DNA of 64,000 bases, taken from assembly GCA_956465555.1 (NCBI GenBank), contig OY101129.1:186001-250000 (forward strand), written 5' to 3'. How positions within the stretch are numbered: position 1 is the first letter of the stretch; each line of letters starts with the position of its first letter. Of the stretch, positions 1 to 10,321 are shown piece by piece. The notes beneath the pieces were generated by a model. It was not told the origin of the DNA and ran no database searches. It saw nothing but the letters and a program-made list of their open reading frames with translations. Source of the DNA: Nitzschia sp. pyKryTriq1 (Eukaryota; Bacillariophyta; Bacillariophyceae; Bacillariales; Bacillariaceae). Made by a program: the position numbers and the translations under genes.

Positions 1-201
1 GGACCAGATGACTCGTTCGAGTCCTCACCACTTCCAATCTCTTCAAAAGTATGGCAAAATTCGTCTGAAAGAGATAATATTTTTCGTTCTTTTCTCTTTT
101 TGGAAGACGACTACTGACTGTTGATGACTCCTCGCATTCAACTCATTCTTTTATCTTAGTATCTTCATCTTCACAACTCCCACCTTCTGCCTATTCGTAC
201 G
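1..201. other. Upstream spacer at window edge
   Basis: This is noncoding sequence before the first gene. It holds T-rich and CT-rich stretches that would suit a 5' UTR or promoter for the gene at 202. I see no RNA gene or repeat here. A GTTCGAGTCC string resembles a tRNA T-arm, but the stem around it does not pair. Confidence 0.4.
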
Positions 202-744
202 ATGATTATGGTAATTTATTATGCGTGTTATGTCATTCCACTCGCGGCGTTAACGATCTTTCTGGTTTACAGGAATCACTGGCCGCAGCCCTGGAAGAGC
301 TCCTTTCCCGATTTCGACGAAACTTTTTTGAAGCTCGTTGCCACTGACAGATTCTGGGGCGGAAATTCTGAGATACAGCTTTTACTTTCCAAGATGCTAT
401 CCTGCTTTAGAAAAAAGTCAGAATGTAGTGGCGTCATCGTTTCCCTCGGAAACTCGAAGTTCCAGATGATCCAATTCGACCCAGACGCCTCTCCGGTGAT
501 GTTCAAGGGGCAACCTATGATCCCAGTACAGAAATGGGGACACTGCAGCAACCGAGAAGTTGCCCTGGCATTTTTGAGATGCAAACCTAAGGACGAAAAA
601 GTGGAAAATTTATCATGCTCTTCGGAAGACGTATTTCGGGCATTTTTCGAGCACCTGGCAGCGACCTGCCGGTCATCAGGGGAGGTTGATTCGCCAACGG
701 GGTGCCGGATTTACCGGGGTCATGTATCGCCAAAAAAGGTGTAA
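202..744 (+). CDS. Hypothetical protein with N-terminal membrane segment
   Basis: A 180-residue single-exon reading frame that I do not recognise. Residues about 3-22 (MVIYYACYVIPLAALTIFLV) form one hydrophobic segment that could be a signal anchor, followed by a basic and aromatic stretch (YRNHWPQPWK). The rest looks globular, with scattered cysteines (SCFRKKSEC, HCSN, RCK, SCSSED, ATC, GCR) that might form disulphides if the body is lumenal. A second ATG two codons in (MVIYY) could also be the start. It ends about 50 bp before the 3' end of the convergent gene at 794. Function unknown. The frame is long and balanced enough to be real, but no family supports it. Confidence 0.5.
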   Translation: MIMVIYYACYVIPLAALTIFLVYRNHWPQPWKSSFPDFDETFLKLVATDRFWGGNSEIQLLLSKMLSCFRKKSECSGVIVSLGNSKFQMIQFDPDASPVMFKGQPMIPVQKWGHCSNREVALAFLRCKPKDEKVENLSCSSEDVFRAFFEHLAATCRSSGEVDSPTGCRIYRGHVSPKKV

Positions 745-793
745 TGCTGCTAGTAGTTACTAGACGGTTACAAGTACATCATCCTTGAATCTG

Positions 794-2179
794 CTAGCTA
801 TCGTCGTCGTCTGAGTCCTCAACGGGCGTCATCACATCAGGAGGTGCAGCGACGGGGGGGATGTCAGGCAGATCTTGTTGGCGCGCTTGCGGCTCTGGCC
901 CACCAGTACCTCTTTCATCATTAGCTACTTGCTCGTGTGGTTGATGTTGTGGTTCAGCTTCTGGTGGCGGCCCAGCTGGTTGCCACATTGGGAAGATCGA
1001 AAAGAAAAAGCTTCCAAAGAGATAGAAAATGTCGCGCAGAGCTCCAATGAAGGCATTTTCATCTCGATTTCGAGGTGCAATCCATCCGCGAATTGCGCCA
1101 GCGAGGAAATTATGGTCTGCTTCATCGTCGTTTCCGTTTTCGACGGGCGCTTGGTTATTGCGGCGAGCATCGTTTCGCCTACCTAGCAGCGCCCTGTTGC
1201 CGGGTTGCGGCACAGCGGCTTCCGCAACGTTATTTTGTGTTGTAGGCGTACTTTCGTTTTCCACGTCTTCCCCCGACCAGACTCGCAAGGGAATATTCTC
1301 TTTCCAGAAGAATCGATACATGAACTGTAAGTATTTGGTATGATACAAGAAGCCAGCGATGACTACGAATATTGCATAGTAGAAGCGGTTTCCCGAAGCA
1401 TGAGAGGGGTTTCGGCTGACCCTAGCCGTCATGACCACGAGCATGAATACTAACTTGAACATGAGAGCACCATCAATAGGTCGGACGAAGCCTTGCGAGC
1501 GCGTCCAGAACAATTTGACGATACGAACGAGAGTCAAGCTGGACACAGCATGAAAAGCGAATTGCAAAGGATGCGCGATATTGTCTCGGGCGTGGACGTG
1601 ATTAGGTCTCACCGCTTCTCCGGCATGTGCGTGTAGATCGTGATGGTGCATCTCATGATTGGCTTCATGGACCTGTCGTTCCGGTGGCGGTCCATCTCTT
1701 TCTCGGTAAGTTCTTGTTCTCGTCGCGGCAACGAAAGAGCGACCAGGCTTCACATATGCATCCATGTCGGTATTTTTTTCTGAATTGTCGCCGATTTTTC
1801 TTTCCAGAGCCTCGACCTTCGCTGCCATGGCATCGAGCTTTCTTTGGGTCTCCACCATCAAGCTAGTGTGCATATGCAGCAAGTCTAGAATTTGCGTTTG
1901 CATTTGCGATTGTGTTTGATCAGAAGGGGCGTGTTCGGGATTGCGGGGCACGCTGGTAGTGATAGGTGCAAACGGGGAGTTGTCCTTATCACTACCATTG
2001 CCACTGGCAGCTCTTGCTGCGGCAGCAGAGGATCCAACAGCGCCGTTGATGTTGATGTTGATGTTGCTGCTTTTTTGGCGTTCCCTCACGAGCTGCACAA
2101 GTGCGTCCATGGAACTGGGATCCACGGGGGACGAGTCGATCCCCGCCGATTGCAATATGCGCTCAATTTCGACGTCCAT
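794..2179 (-). CDS. HERP-like multi-pass membrane protein, low-complexity tail
   Basis: A 461-residue protein. The start is taken at MDVEIERIL rather than the upstream ATG at 2194, because it opens a plausible acidic helix. The N-terminal third is Asn/Ser/Ala-rich (SSNINININGAVGSS) with a possible coiled coil near residues 115-135 (ETQRKLDAMAAKVEALERK). The middle carries hydrophobic segments ALMFKLVFMLVVMTARV and YYAIFVVIAGFLYHTKYL, and a third near the C-terminus (IFYLFGSFFFSIFPMW). An Asn/Arg-rich loop lies between the second and third, and the tail is Pro/Gln/acidic (ending EDSDDDDS). The arrangement (hydrophobic pair, polar loop, FFxSxFP-type end) recalls the ER-stress protein HERP, but the N-terminal ubiquitin-like domain is absent. 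HERP kinship is inference; a membrane protein is what the sequence shows. Confidence 0.55.
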   Translation of the reverse strand: MDVEIERILQSAGIDSSPVDPSSMDALVQLVRERQKSSNINININGAVGSSAAAARAASGNGSDKDNSPFAPITTSVPRNPEHAPSDQTQSQMQTQILDLLHMHTSLMVETQRKLDAMAAKVEALERKIGDNSEKNTDMDAYVKPGRSFVAATRTRTYRERDGPPPERQVHEANHEMHHHDLHAHAGEAVRPNHVHARDNIAHPLQFAFHAVSSLTLVRIVKLFWTRSQGFVRPIDGALMFKLVFMLVVMTARVSRNPSHASGNRFYYAIFVVIAGFLYHTKYLQFMYRFFWKENIPLRVWSGEDVENESTPTTQNNVAEAAVPQPGNRALLGRRNDARRNNQAPVENGNDDEADHNFLAGAIRGWIAPRNRDENAFIGALRDIFYLFGSFFFSIFPMWQPAGPPPEAEPQHQPHEQVANDERGTGGPEPQARQQDLPDIPPVAAPPDVMTPVEDSDDDDS

Positions 2180-2755
2180 CCTGAAAACTAACAAGGGTGA
2201 AGTTTACAACTTGAAGCTTTGAAATACTAGCGCAACTGTTCACAGAAGTCACACGAAGAAATATGAAGTATTCGAAGTTCGAAGCTCGAATCTCTACTCT
2301 ATTTTAGAGTACCGGTAGTAGAGAGAGCACGCGATGAAGCAAGCGATGCGAGTGCCGGTACGCCGCGGATGAGCGTGACGAGGCATCGCATTACAGTACT
2401 AACGCAAACACCGAACACGCTCGCAAGCGGGCCGGTAATTTTAAAAAGGGGGTGAACAATGAACAACCGCATGCCCCCCTTTCCATTTCTTGGCATCAAT
2501 CGTTCCCGTGCGTCCTTCAACGGCTTGGACATACTACTGTACGTTTTGTGATGGTGCGATGTGCGCTTTATCGCAGAGCCACTGAAATTATTTCCCAGCA
2601 TTTCCCTGCAGGCGACAATGATCTACTGTACAATGTACAAGTAGTATTGATAATACTATCGACTCACTACCCGTACAAGTACTGCGTACGGTACCTGGTC
2701 CTTGCATTCGTAGCACAGCACAACCTCCAAGAACAACAGGCCTTATTCCTTCAGC
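2180..2755. promoter_or_regulatory. Shared upstream region of two divergent genes
   Basis: This spacer of about 575 bp separates the starts of the HERP-like gene (minus) and the DNAJC25-like gene (plus), so it should contain both promoters. It has short GTAC-rich patches around 2625-2700 and CT-rich sequence before 2756. I cannot point to a specific TATA box or operator. Confidence 0.35.
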
Positions 2756-4167
2756 ATGCTAATTGCAACCAAGGCTTCAAGACCAGCAGGGGCTCTTTTC
2801 TTGTCGCTACTGCTCTGTCTCAATGTTTCCTTCATGGCGGGAATACCAGCACCGGTGTTCGTAGCGGCAGAAGATTCTAGCAGCCCTGCCAACCTAGCAG
2901 AGACAAGCACCGAGACTGCTGGTACTGATGCTGGTACTGATGCTAGTACCGGCACTGGTCCTACCGACAGCGGCACTGCAGGGAGCAGCCAGGACACAGA
3001 CACCTTCAACGCGAAGGACCACACAGATTGGGGCTCGTACTATGATCCGAAGAACATTTTTTGCGGTCAGTACGACTGCTATCAAATTCTGGGTTTTGAC
3101 TATGAAAACTACGGAAGGGAAAAACCCTCAACCAAAACCATCACCAAAAGGTACCGCGCGTTGTCGAGAGAGTGGCACCCTGACAAGTCCAAACACAAAG
3201 ATGCCAAGGAGAGATTTGTGGTACGTATAAAGTATGAGATGAGTTTGAGTATTCGTATGAGCCGGAATGCACCTGGCTAGCTCGCTATGAGAGCTGACAA
3301 ACTCAACATGTATATTGTGCTACTCTTCACCTTCTTCTCTCACAGAAAATCGCTAGGGCGTACGAAGTATTGACGGATGTCCAACAACGCAAGGAGTATG
3401 ATTTTATGCGTTACAATCAAGAAGCGTATTTCCAAAAGTATGGGGCCTCTGTCTTGTTCAAATATGCTCCCAAAACGGATATGCTCGCTGTCCTCATCAT
3501 ATTGACGATTCTAGCGAATGCTTTCTCTTGGCTAGCCCAAAAGCAACGATGGCAACAAGTAGCAAATAGACTCATCCAAGCTACGGTGGAGGATTGGTCG
3601 CCAAGTCAAGGAGGAACCCTAGAATCAAAACATCTTAGAGAACAAGCACTGGAGCAATTAAGCCAACAGGAGAAGAATGAAGCTGATGCAGATTCGAATA
3701 ACAATTCGGCCAAATCCAAAAAAGCTGCTAAGTTATCGGCCAAAGACAAGAAAAAACACGAACAGGATAGATTGCGCCCCATCGTAGTCAACCTGGTAGA
3801 GGAAATGCACGATTTTGGCGCAGGATTTCATAAACCCACGTGGCGGGATTTGTTGAGTGTAAGAATGGCATACTGGCCGTACTTTATTGCTGTCGGGACG
3901 GTCTGGCAAACCAAGTACTATGCCAGGCGGCTACAAGGATTGGAGTTGAATGACGAAGAACGACAAGTCTTGACTGAACGTGCTGTTGGTCCAGTAGCGT
4001 GGGAATTAGCTTCGGAGGAAGACAAAAATGACATGGTGAAACTGGAACTTTGGGTCACGGAAAATTTGGTGGATTGGAAAGAAGAGCAAGAAGTCAAAAC
4101 ATGGTCCAAAGCTGACCAGAAAATGCACGCAAAAATGAAGAAGAAGTCGTCATTCAAGGATGATTAG
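2756..4167 (+). CDS. DNAJC25: DNAJC25-like ER membrane J-domain co-chaperone
   Basis: Two exons, 2756-3220 and 3346-4167, join in phase (intron GTACGT...CACAG, 125 bp) to give 428 residues. A signal peptide (ALFLSLLLCLNVSFMAG) and a Ser/Thr/Gly linker precede a J domain at about residues 104-178: YDCYQILGF, then the HPD motif in SREWHPDKS, with KIARAYEVLTD after the splice. A hydrophobic segment follows (MLAVLIILTILANAFSWLA). The C-terminal half matches DNAJC25 closely in layout: a Lys-rich linker, GAGFHKPTWRDLL, a second membrane segment (MAYWPYFIAVGTVW), then an ELWVTENLVDWKEEQE helix and a short acidic end. By family knowledge it recruits Hsp70/BiP at the ER membrane through HPD. The intron splits the J domain after helix II. 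Confidence 0.9.
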
Positions 4168-4284
4168 GATGTTCCAGCTTTAACTACAGTACTTAGCTTC
4201 AACCTTTGCTTGAGAGAAAGTAGCCAAATACAGATCGCGAAGAATTAAGTGCACTCACAACCTGTGGCCATTCTCGGCACACTT

Positions 4285-6569
4285 TTAATATGTTCCAAAG
4301 CTAAGAAGAAGTCCTCGGTTGAAAAAGTATCCACCGCCCTTCACGAATCGGCCGTAGCTTTTTCCTTCGCTCATGTAGTTGATCAACAAACGCTCTTTCA
4401 AGCTTCCGGCTCTACCCGAGATCACAATGAATGGCTCGCCAATTTGCATCATGTTGCTGTCAAGCAACTCGTACATCGTTTCTTCGATCAATTCTTCTCC
4501 ACGTTCCAGCGAGTCAACCTGAATGGTGTGCATACCTGAGGAGGGAGACATGGTAAGTTTGAGTCGCATGTGTGGGTCGTATGCATTATATCTGTTTAGT
4601 ATGAACGTACCAAGCAACAAGCCAGATGCCTGACGACATGCTACCAAGTTAGGGCAAAGCATCATGGCGGAAACGCCAGGTCTAGCAGTGAAAGAAGAAG
4701 TGAGACATTCATACGGACTGTCGTGTCGTGAATGGGCAATGCAGACACACCATCACGAAAAAACGAATGCACTTACCGAAACTTGGCAACATAGTTCGCC
4801 AATTTGCCAGTGTCACTCAAAATGACAATGAGTTTGGCTCCAATATCAATCGAGGTTTTGACGGCACTACTGGCAACCGACTCCCCGACCGAAAGTCCTC
4901 CATATGTGTTGATGATTGAGTTTTTAATAGATTGAAACAAAATGTTGTAGTTGCGGCTCTGCTCTGCATTGGTGACGGTGCGCGACATAATATGAACCGC
5001 GGCCTCGAAGTAGGGACTGTTCGCCGACTCTCCGGAGAGCTGCAGAAAAGGGTAAGAGCACGCGTGAGTCGCCAATATGTGTGAAGATCTTGGAGTTCAC
5101 TTTGTACGTTGATACTCACCATCACAGCGTCGGTTCCATCGTAGACAGCATTAGCAACGTCGGAACACTCGGCTCTTGTTGGTCGCGGGTTCGTAACCAT
5201 GGACTCGAGCATCTGCGTAGCGGTGATCACGGGTTTCCCTGCAATGTTACTCTTGCGGATCCTGTTTAATTGACAAATGAAGGCAGGCGTGAAATGAGAA
5301 CATTGCCCGCACCGCTTTGGGAACGGAATGCGTAACGAATAGCGACTCGTGCACGGTACTTACATGAACTTTTGAGCAAGAAAGACTTTGCTGCTTGGGA
5401 TCTCCATTCCGAGGTCACCTCTCGCCACCATGATGGCATCTGTTTCCTTGAGAATCTAGTGGCCCATGGATACGTGGAAAGGGATGGTTGACAAAAACGT
5501 GAGATATAGAGCAGGCGCGAATATTATCGACATCAGCATTCGTCGTGGTACGAATATTGTAAGTTCCATCGTACCTCGTCAAAATTTTCCAAACCTTCCT
5601 GGTTTTCAATCTTGCAGATGACCTTGATGTGGGAGCCATTGTTGTCTGCCAATAGCTTCTTGAGGTTGCGAACGTCCTACGAGCACAGCAAGGCTGGTGA
5701 GACGATTCGCTGTATTTTCATCAAACTGAGTCCCGTGGCTCTATCGTTACATACCTGACCTGTCCTGACAAATGAGGCAGCGATAAATTCGACTCCCTTC
5801 TTGATACCAAAGTCGACGATATCTTTAACATCCTTGTCAGTGAAGGTGGGTAAGTCCACCTTGACGCCTGGGAGGTTCATGTTCTTGCGTTCTCCAATGG
5901 CTGCATTGTTTTCGACACGGCAAGTTACCTCGCGATTGGGCTCGTCGCACGACAAGACGGTCAACACGAGAGACCCGTCCGCCACGAGGATTTGCTGACC
6001 AGGTTTGACACTGGAAGCAATTTTATCGTACGAACAAGCCAATTTTTCCTTGTCTCCCTTGTAGTGGTAATCAGACGTCAAAACGATTTCTTCACCCTTG
6101 ACGAGCTCGACTTTATCGACACCGTCTTTGAAGAATCCTGTTCGGATTTCTGGTCCTTTGGTGTCAAGCAGGACTGTGGGGTGGAATGGGGAATAGGGAG
6201 AATGAATGGAGTGTGGCGAAAGGTGAGTTGAGCACATATACAAAAGTGCAGAAAACAGCAAGCACCGACAGTTGCTTGTTCCAGTACTTCCAACTTACCG
6301 GCGATGTTCCGACTCTTGAGGGCAGCAGCCTCACGCAGTCGATCCAGCACAGCGCCGTGTCCCTCGTGATCCCCGTGGGAAAAGTTGAGGCGGGCAATGT
6401 TCATGCCAGCGTCCATCAACTTTCCCAGATTCTCTGGGCTCCAAGAGGCCGGCCCGATGGTGCAAATGATTTTGGTGCGGCGCTCCTGAGTCAAAGGAGG
6501 TTTTTTCACCATGTCAAGAGTGATAAAGCCGCCCGCCAGCATGGGCACTTCGGAAGTGTTGGAGATCAT
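4285..6569 (-). CDS. PK: Pyruvate kinase, eight exons
   Basis: Exons on the minus strand are 6569-6299, 6173-5755, 5676-5575, 5455-5364, 5261-5120, 5039-4777, 4681-4611 and 4535-4285. All borders are GT-AG and in phase, giving 536 residues. The product converts phosphoenolpyruvate and ADP to pyruvate and ATP, the last step of glycolysis. Visible signatures are [17 protein letters not shown] and [11 protein letters not shown] near the N-terminus, [12 protein letters not shown], the catalytic-lysine motif [50 protein letters not shown], and a C-terminal domain with [13 protein letters not shown] and VISGRAGS. There is no obvious signal or plastid presequence, so it is probably cytosolic. An acceptor-like CTATTTCAG just upstream of the start suggests a 5' UTR intron. 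The seventh intron has no in-frame stop and a length divisible by three, so retention would add about 25 residues. Confidence 0.95.
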
Positions 6570-8220
6570 GATGCAGTGGGTTGCAATGTGTTCCTGCTTC
6601 CTGAAATAGAGATATTATGATGTACGAGTACTGTAGTGTGATAAGACTCGAATAGGAGTACAATTGAACCAAGAGCAAGCGCAAGCGCAAGAGCAAGTAC
6701 GAGAAACTAGTAGCTACTAGCGGGAGAGTTGGTAGTGTTAGGAGTGTGTTGGGTATGTTTCAGGATGATGAGATGATTCAAGATATCTTTTTGTTCTGCG
6801 CATGCGCAGGCGGCGGTGGCAGGAGGTCCTTTTTCCCTCGCCCTGCTTCGCCCTTCTCGCATCTTTTGTTCGTCTCTCATTCTCTGCGCATGCGGGTGCG
6901 TCTGGCCTTTGCTGCGTGTGTGGCTGCATTATCGTGGTCGGCCGTAATGGCGCGCGCAGCGCGCTCCTACCTGGTACATGGTAACGGTACTGTACGTGTA
7001 CAAGTACACCTGCGTGGTACAGTCGAAGCACTACTGGTACAGAGACTGCACGCATGCGAAGCGCATCGGGGGCGAGGGGGGGAGTCGTCTGCAGTACACA
7101 AGTACCAGGTACCGGTACATAAAAGCACAGCTCATGCCACTACCGTATAGTTGCGGCAAGAAAACACACTGCCACTCTACTCTCTACTCTACTACTAGAG
7201 AGTTGTAGCTAGAGGCAGTACTCTACTCGTACCGGACCGGTAGAGACTCTACTGGTAGTCTAAAGTGAGCATGAACTCAGTGGTCTGCTACTACTACCTG
7301 CTTTACGATACTACTGTAGTAGAAAAGAGTACTTTAATTTCAATAAAATAAAATCAGTTTTTTTCTTCCGAAATGGGGTGCGTCAGCACCCTAAAGCCCA
7401 TACTTGTGTATCTATTCACTCCCTCTCTTCTAATAGAGCTTAATCACCAGTTTGTGACTTGCGAGGATATGTAGAATTGTAGTACATATCGGTAGCAATG
7501 GCGATGGACACTGTGCTGTTGCTGTTGATGGAGCAGCGTGGAGAAGAACTGAATACCATCTTTGCCATGGCAGGCCTGGTGGTGTACAGCAAAACAACAT
7601 GCAGAGATCAGTCGTCACTTATTTCTTGTTTCATTTTGATTCAAAGTTGTAATCCCCGGATCGCTATTCGAGTCTTAGTCTTCAGTTCATACTATAAAAG
7701 ATGTTGCTGGATTTCTCGGTGTACCCAAGTGCTCGTCGCACTCATAGCAGCAAGTTGTTAGAGCGAAGATGACCTACATCATGGGGGGGGGGGATTATCC
7801 CTACCATACTAGAAACTCTTTGGAAGTGCGATCTTCTGCTGTGGAAACAAGCCCTCCTGTCGTTGATTTGGTCGATGAGTCGCTTTCAAGCCACATTCAA
7901 CATTCAAGCCACATTCCCGAATCAAGTGTATAAGAAATCAGGGGGTGTTCAGAAAAAAGAATGCCACACTACGAAAAGCAATACAGAGAGCATTTTTAAA
8001 ACAAAGAGGCGATCGTGGATCTGGAATAACACCTTTGGCTCGTCTGCATTTGTTCGATTCGAAATGGGGTCAAGCGTGGAGCCTGCGGACAGCTCCTCGA
8101 AAAGCACCACCTTCTGGTAAGACAAATATCGTCTACTACGGTCAACCTATCCGTTATAAGCCGTGACCGCTTTGATGAGCATCACATTCGTTCGATGGAA
8201 AGCGCCACCTTGAGTTGCAG
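6570..8220. other. Gene-free spacer rich in simple sequence
   Basis: There is no convincing gene in 1.65 kb. It contains a GTAC-rich block (about 6960-7125), a CTCTACTA/TAGAGAG block (about 7170-7260) and an 11-base G run at 7783-7793. A frame at 7945-8166 (MFRKKNATLRKAIQRAF...) has a basic composition but no family, start context or conserved partner, so I leave it uncalled. The part next to 6570 should hold the pyruvate kinase promoter. Confidence 0.4.
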
Positions 8221-8502
8221 CTACTTCTTTGACTTTGCGACCTTGGTCAATCCCGCACTCAATAAGTCATTGAGGTCTTCTTTCTTGGGCACCTTTTTCC
8301 GCACCACTGGAGCAGCAGTGGGAGTACCACTTTCTGCCTCTGCAGCCTGGGCCTTTTTCGCTGCAACCTTCGCCTCCAGTGCGGCTTTGTCGTTTTCGTT
8401 TCGCAGCAAAGGAGTGCCCTCGCGCCCGGCCCCCTTAGACTTGGCAGCTTCCTTAGCTTGGCGCTTGGCTCTGTCTCGTTCTCGCTGATCGCCACGGGTC
8501 AT
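8221..8502 (-). CDS. Small SERF/4F5-family protein
   Basis: A 93-residue, highly charged protein. The opening MTRGDQRERDRAKRQAKEA matches the SERF (4F5) N-terminal pattern M-T-R-G-N-Q-R-E-x-x-R, followed by Lys/Ala-rich helix (ALEAKVAAKKAQAAEAES) and a C-terminal KKEDLNDLLSAGLTKVAKSKK. SERF proteins are small basic chaperone-like factors that modify protein aggregation and bind nucleic acid; that role is family knowledge. The start codon is fixed by the conserved N-terminus. It is longer than the usual 60-70 residues because of the C-terminal extension. Confidence 0.75.
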   Translation of the reverse strand: MTRGDQRERDRAKRQAKEAAKSKGAGREGTPLLRNENDKAALEAKVAAKKAQAAEAESGTPTAAPVVRKKVPKKEDLNDLLSAGLTKVAKSKK

Positions 8503-8639
8503 GGATGCCGTGCAGTAGACTCTTGAAGGGATTCCTCACCCCTGTTCGGATGCTAATGGGTGCAACTGTTAGTGCCGAGAAATCCACATACCGCCGGGCG
8601 GCAAAATACCTCCATTGTGATGGACGTTGTACTCCTGGT

Positions 8640-8945
8640 CGGTACAGTACATACTTGTAGATGACGGAAGATGAAGATTGCGATGACGATGACGATAGGT
8701 ACCTGGTACTGGTACAGTACTTATGTACCAGGTACTGGTACTGTACTTGTACTGGTACGGTACGTACAGCGTACTGAGTACCCGTCTTTGTGGCGCATTG
8801 GTTTTTGTCTATGTCGGTGCGATGCGGCGGACTGACGTGTTTAAAAAAAAATAACAATGAATGTGGGAATTCGTCAGTCCCGCGCCCGTGGTGTGCTCCC
8901 ATATCAGTACGGTACCAGGTACCAGTACCGCACTCGACCGGAACG
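8640..8945. repeat. GTAC-rich low-complexity block
   Basis: Dense GTAC/CCAGGTACTGGTAC-type words at about 8698-8775 and again at 8908-8945, separated by unique sequence. The words are short, mostly self-complementary and irregularly spaced, so this is a composition style and not a clean tandem array. The same style recurs in many spacers of this window. Confidence 0.6.
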
Positions 8946-9224
8946 TTTTCACATAGGAATCGATGGTAGACTCAAGAATGGGCCGACTGCGGTCGGATTC
9001 TTCTCTCGAGTTCAAGTTGGGGATTTGCGAATTGTTTGTTGACAGAAGAGAGCGCATCGTTGCTGGATACAATACAGCTGACGACTCCATTGCCATCCAG
9101 TTAGGACCAGTCAAGGGTACATTGTTGGTACAACTTGTTGCAAGCTTCGTCCAAGCCGCCCCGCCCGAATTCACATCTTGGGTGAGCCCAAAGAAGAGGT
9201 GCTGTATGGAGTTGCTGCGCAAGA

Positions 9225-9736
9225 TTACGGTAAGCCGTTGGCACCGGTCCTTTTGTAAGAACGTATGACCTTTCTCCTAGGAGAATCTCTAAGGAGACCA
9301 TGGAGAATCCCCTGGAGAATCCCCTGCTGGAGAATCCCCTGGAGAACAGATCCGCCATCCTGGAGATTCTGCACCTCAGATGTGTTGGCAGCCAAAAAAT
9401 CCAAAATGCGGTATTTCAACGTCGACATGGGGGTTTTCGAGCTCAACTTGAATCCAAAGTAAACTTTGCGGTCTTTCGAAACACCGTTTTCAACACTGAA
9501 TGCCTTCGCGAAGGTAGTCTTGTCGAAATCGGCATCGGATTTGATGTCCTTACCAGTAGTATCGTACACTTGGAGGTCGAATCCGCGGCGTCCGACAACT
9601 TGGTTTTCAACTCCTTGAAAATCTTCAAAACGGGGACCGTTTCGACTCCTTCTTTTTCGCCTACGTCAATCTTGAGGTCGTAAGAATAGATCTTACCGGA
9701 GGGAGCATACTCAGCGTTGGGGTAAGCTCCAGACAT
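9225..9736 (-). pseudogene. Decayed coding remnant, possibly from a mobile element
   Basis: Protein-like sequence begins with MSGAYPNAEYAPSGKIYSY and continues with a second recognisable block (VYDTTGKDIKSDADF and VYFGFKLSSKTPMSTLKYRI), but not in one open frame. The remnant looks broken, with at least one break, and is cut short at its far end. There it runs into a small GGAGAATCCCCT-type tandem repeat (about 9300-9345). The block resembles the N-terminal part of multicopy, mobile-element-linked reading frames that I associate with diatoms; I cannot verify that, and the family is unresolved. Neighbouring sequence at 8850-9225 may belong to the same fossil. Confidence 0.4.
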
Positions 9737-10321
9737 CGTCTCTAGAGTTGGTATCGGTAGTAAGGTTTCTACGGTAGGTTGGTACTAGTTCGCTACAGCT
9801 AAGTTTTTCGCACTTCTGCGTCTTCCGTTTCCAGAAAAGTAGAGGGTAGACTCTCTACTCTACTACTACTAGCTAGTATTAGAGCTACTAGAGAGAGGAG
9901 CTACTACTCTACTAGCTATATCGTAAAGCAGCGAAAAAGTGCACTGTCTCCTAATTTAGATACTACCTTGACGGTCGAGAGCAATTAATCTCTCTTCCGC
10001 TAGAGTAGAGCGAGAGAGAGAGAGAGAGTACTGTAGAGAGCGCTCGTAGTGGTATAAGTAAACTCTACTACGAGTATCGAGAGATCGAGACTAGCTGTGG
10101 AGTCTTCTAATTACAATGTATTTACCAACTACGTGTACGAGAATTCTACTACCTTCAGTCTAAGAGAGAATCCGTGGAATTCTGGAGGCCAAGTCTAGAA
10201 GAATCAATCGCAGGGAACATTTCTTTATTGCAGGACTTCTCTGTCGGTAAGAGTGTTATCTGACTCATAGCTGAATCGCGGTTGCTATCACTGTTAGTGG
10301 TGCGTATCTACCGCGTTTGTC
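9737..10321. other. Gene-free spacer with CTCTACTA/GAGA simple sequence
   Basis: Built largely from CTCTACTA/TAGAGAG words (9840-9930) and a GAGA run at about 10005-10030. I find no open frame with support and no structured RNA. Confidence 0.45.

Noticed and set aside
1-40. GTTCGAGTCC at the window start as the 3' end of a tRNA
   Set aside because: The bases either side of the TTCGAGT loop do not pair, and there is no acceptor stem.
7863-8166. Two overlapping short plus-strand frames
   Set aside because: Basic composition but no family, no splice support and a poor start; left as spacer.
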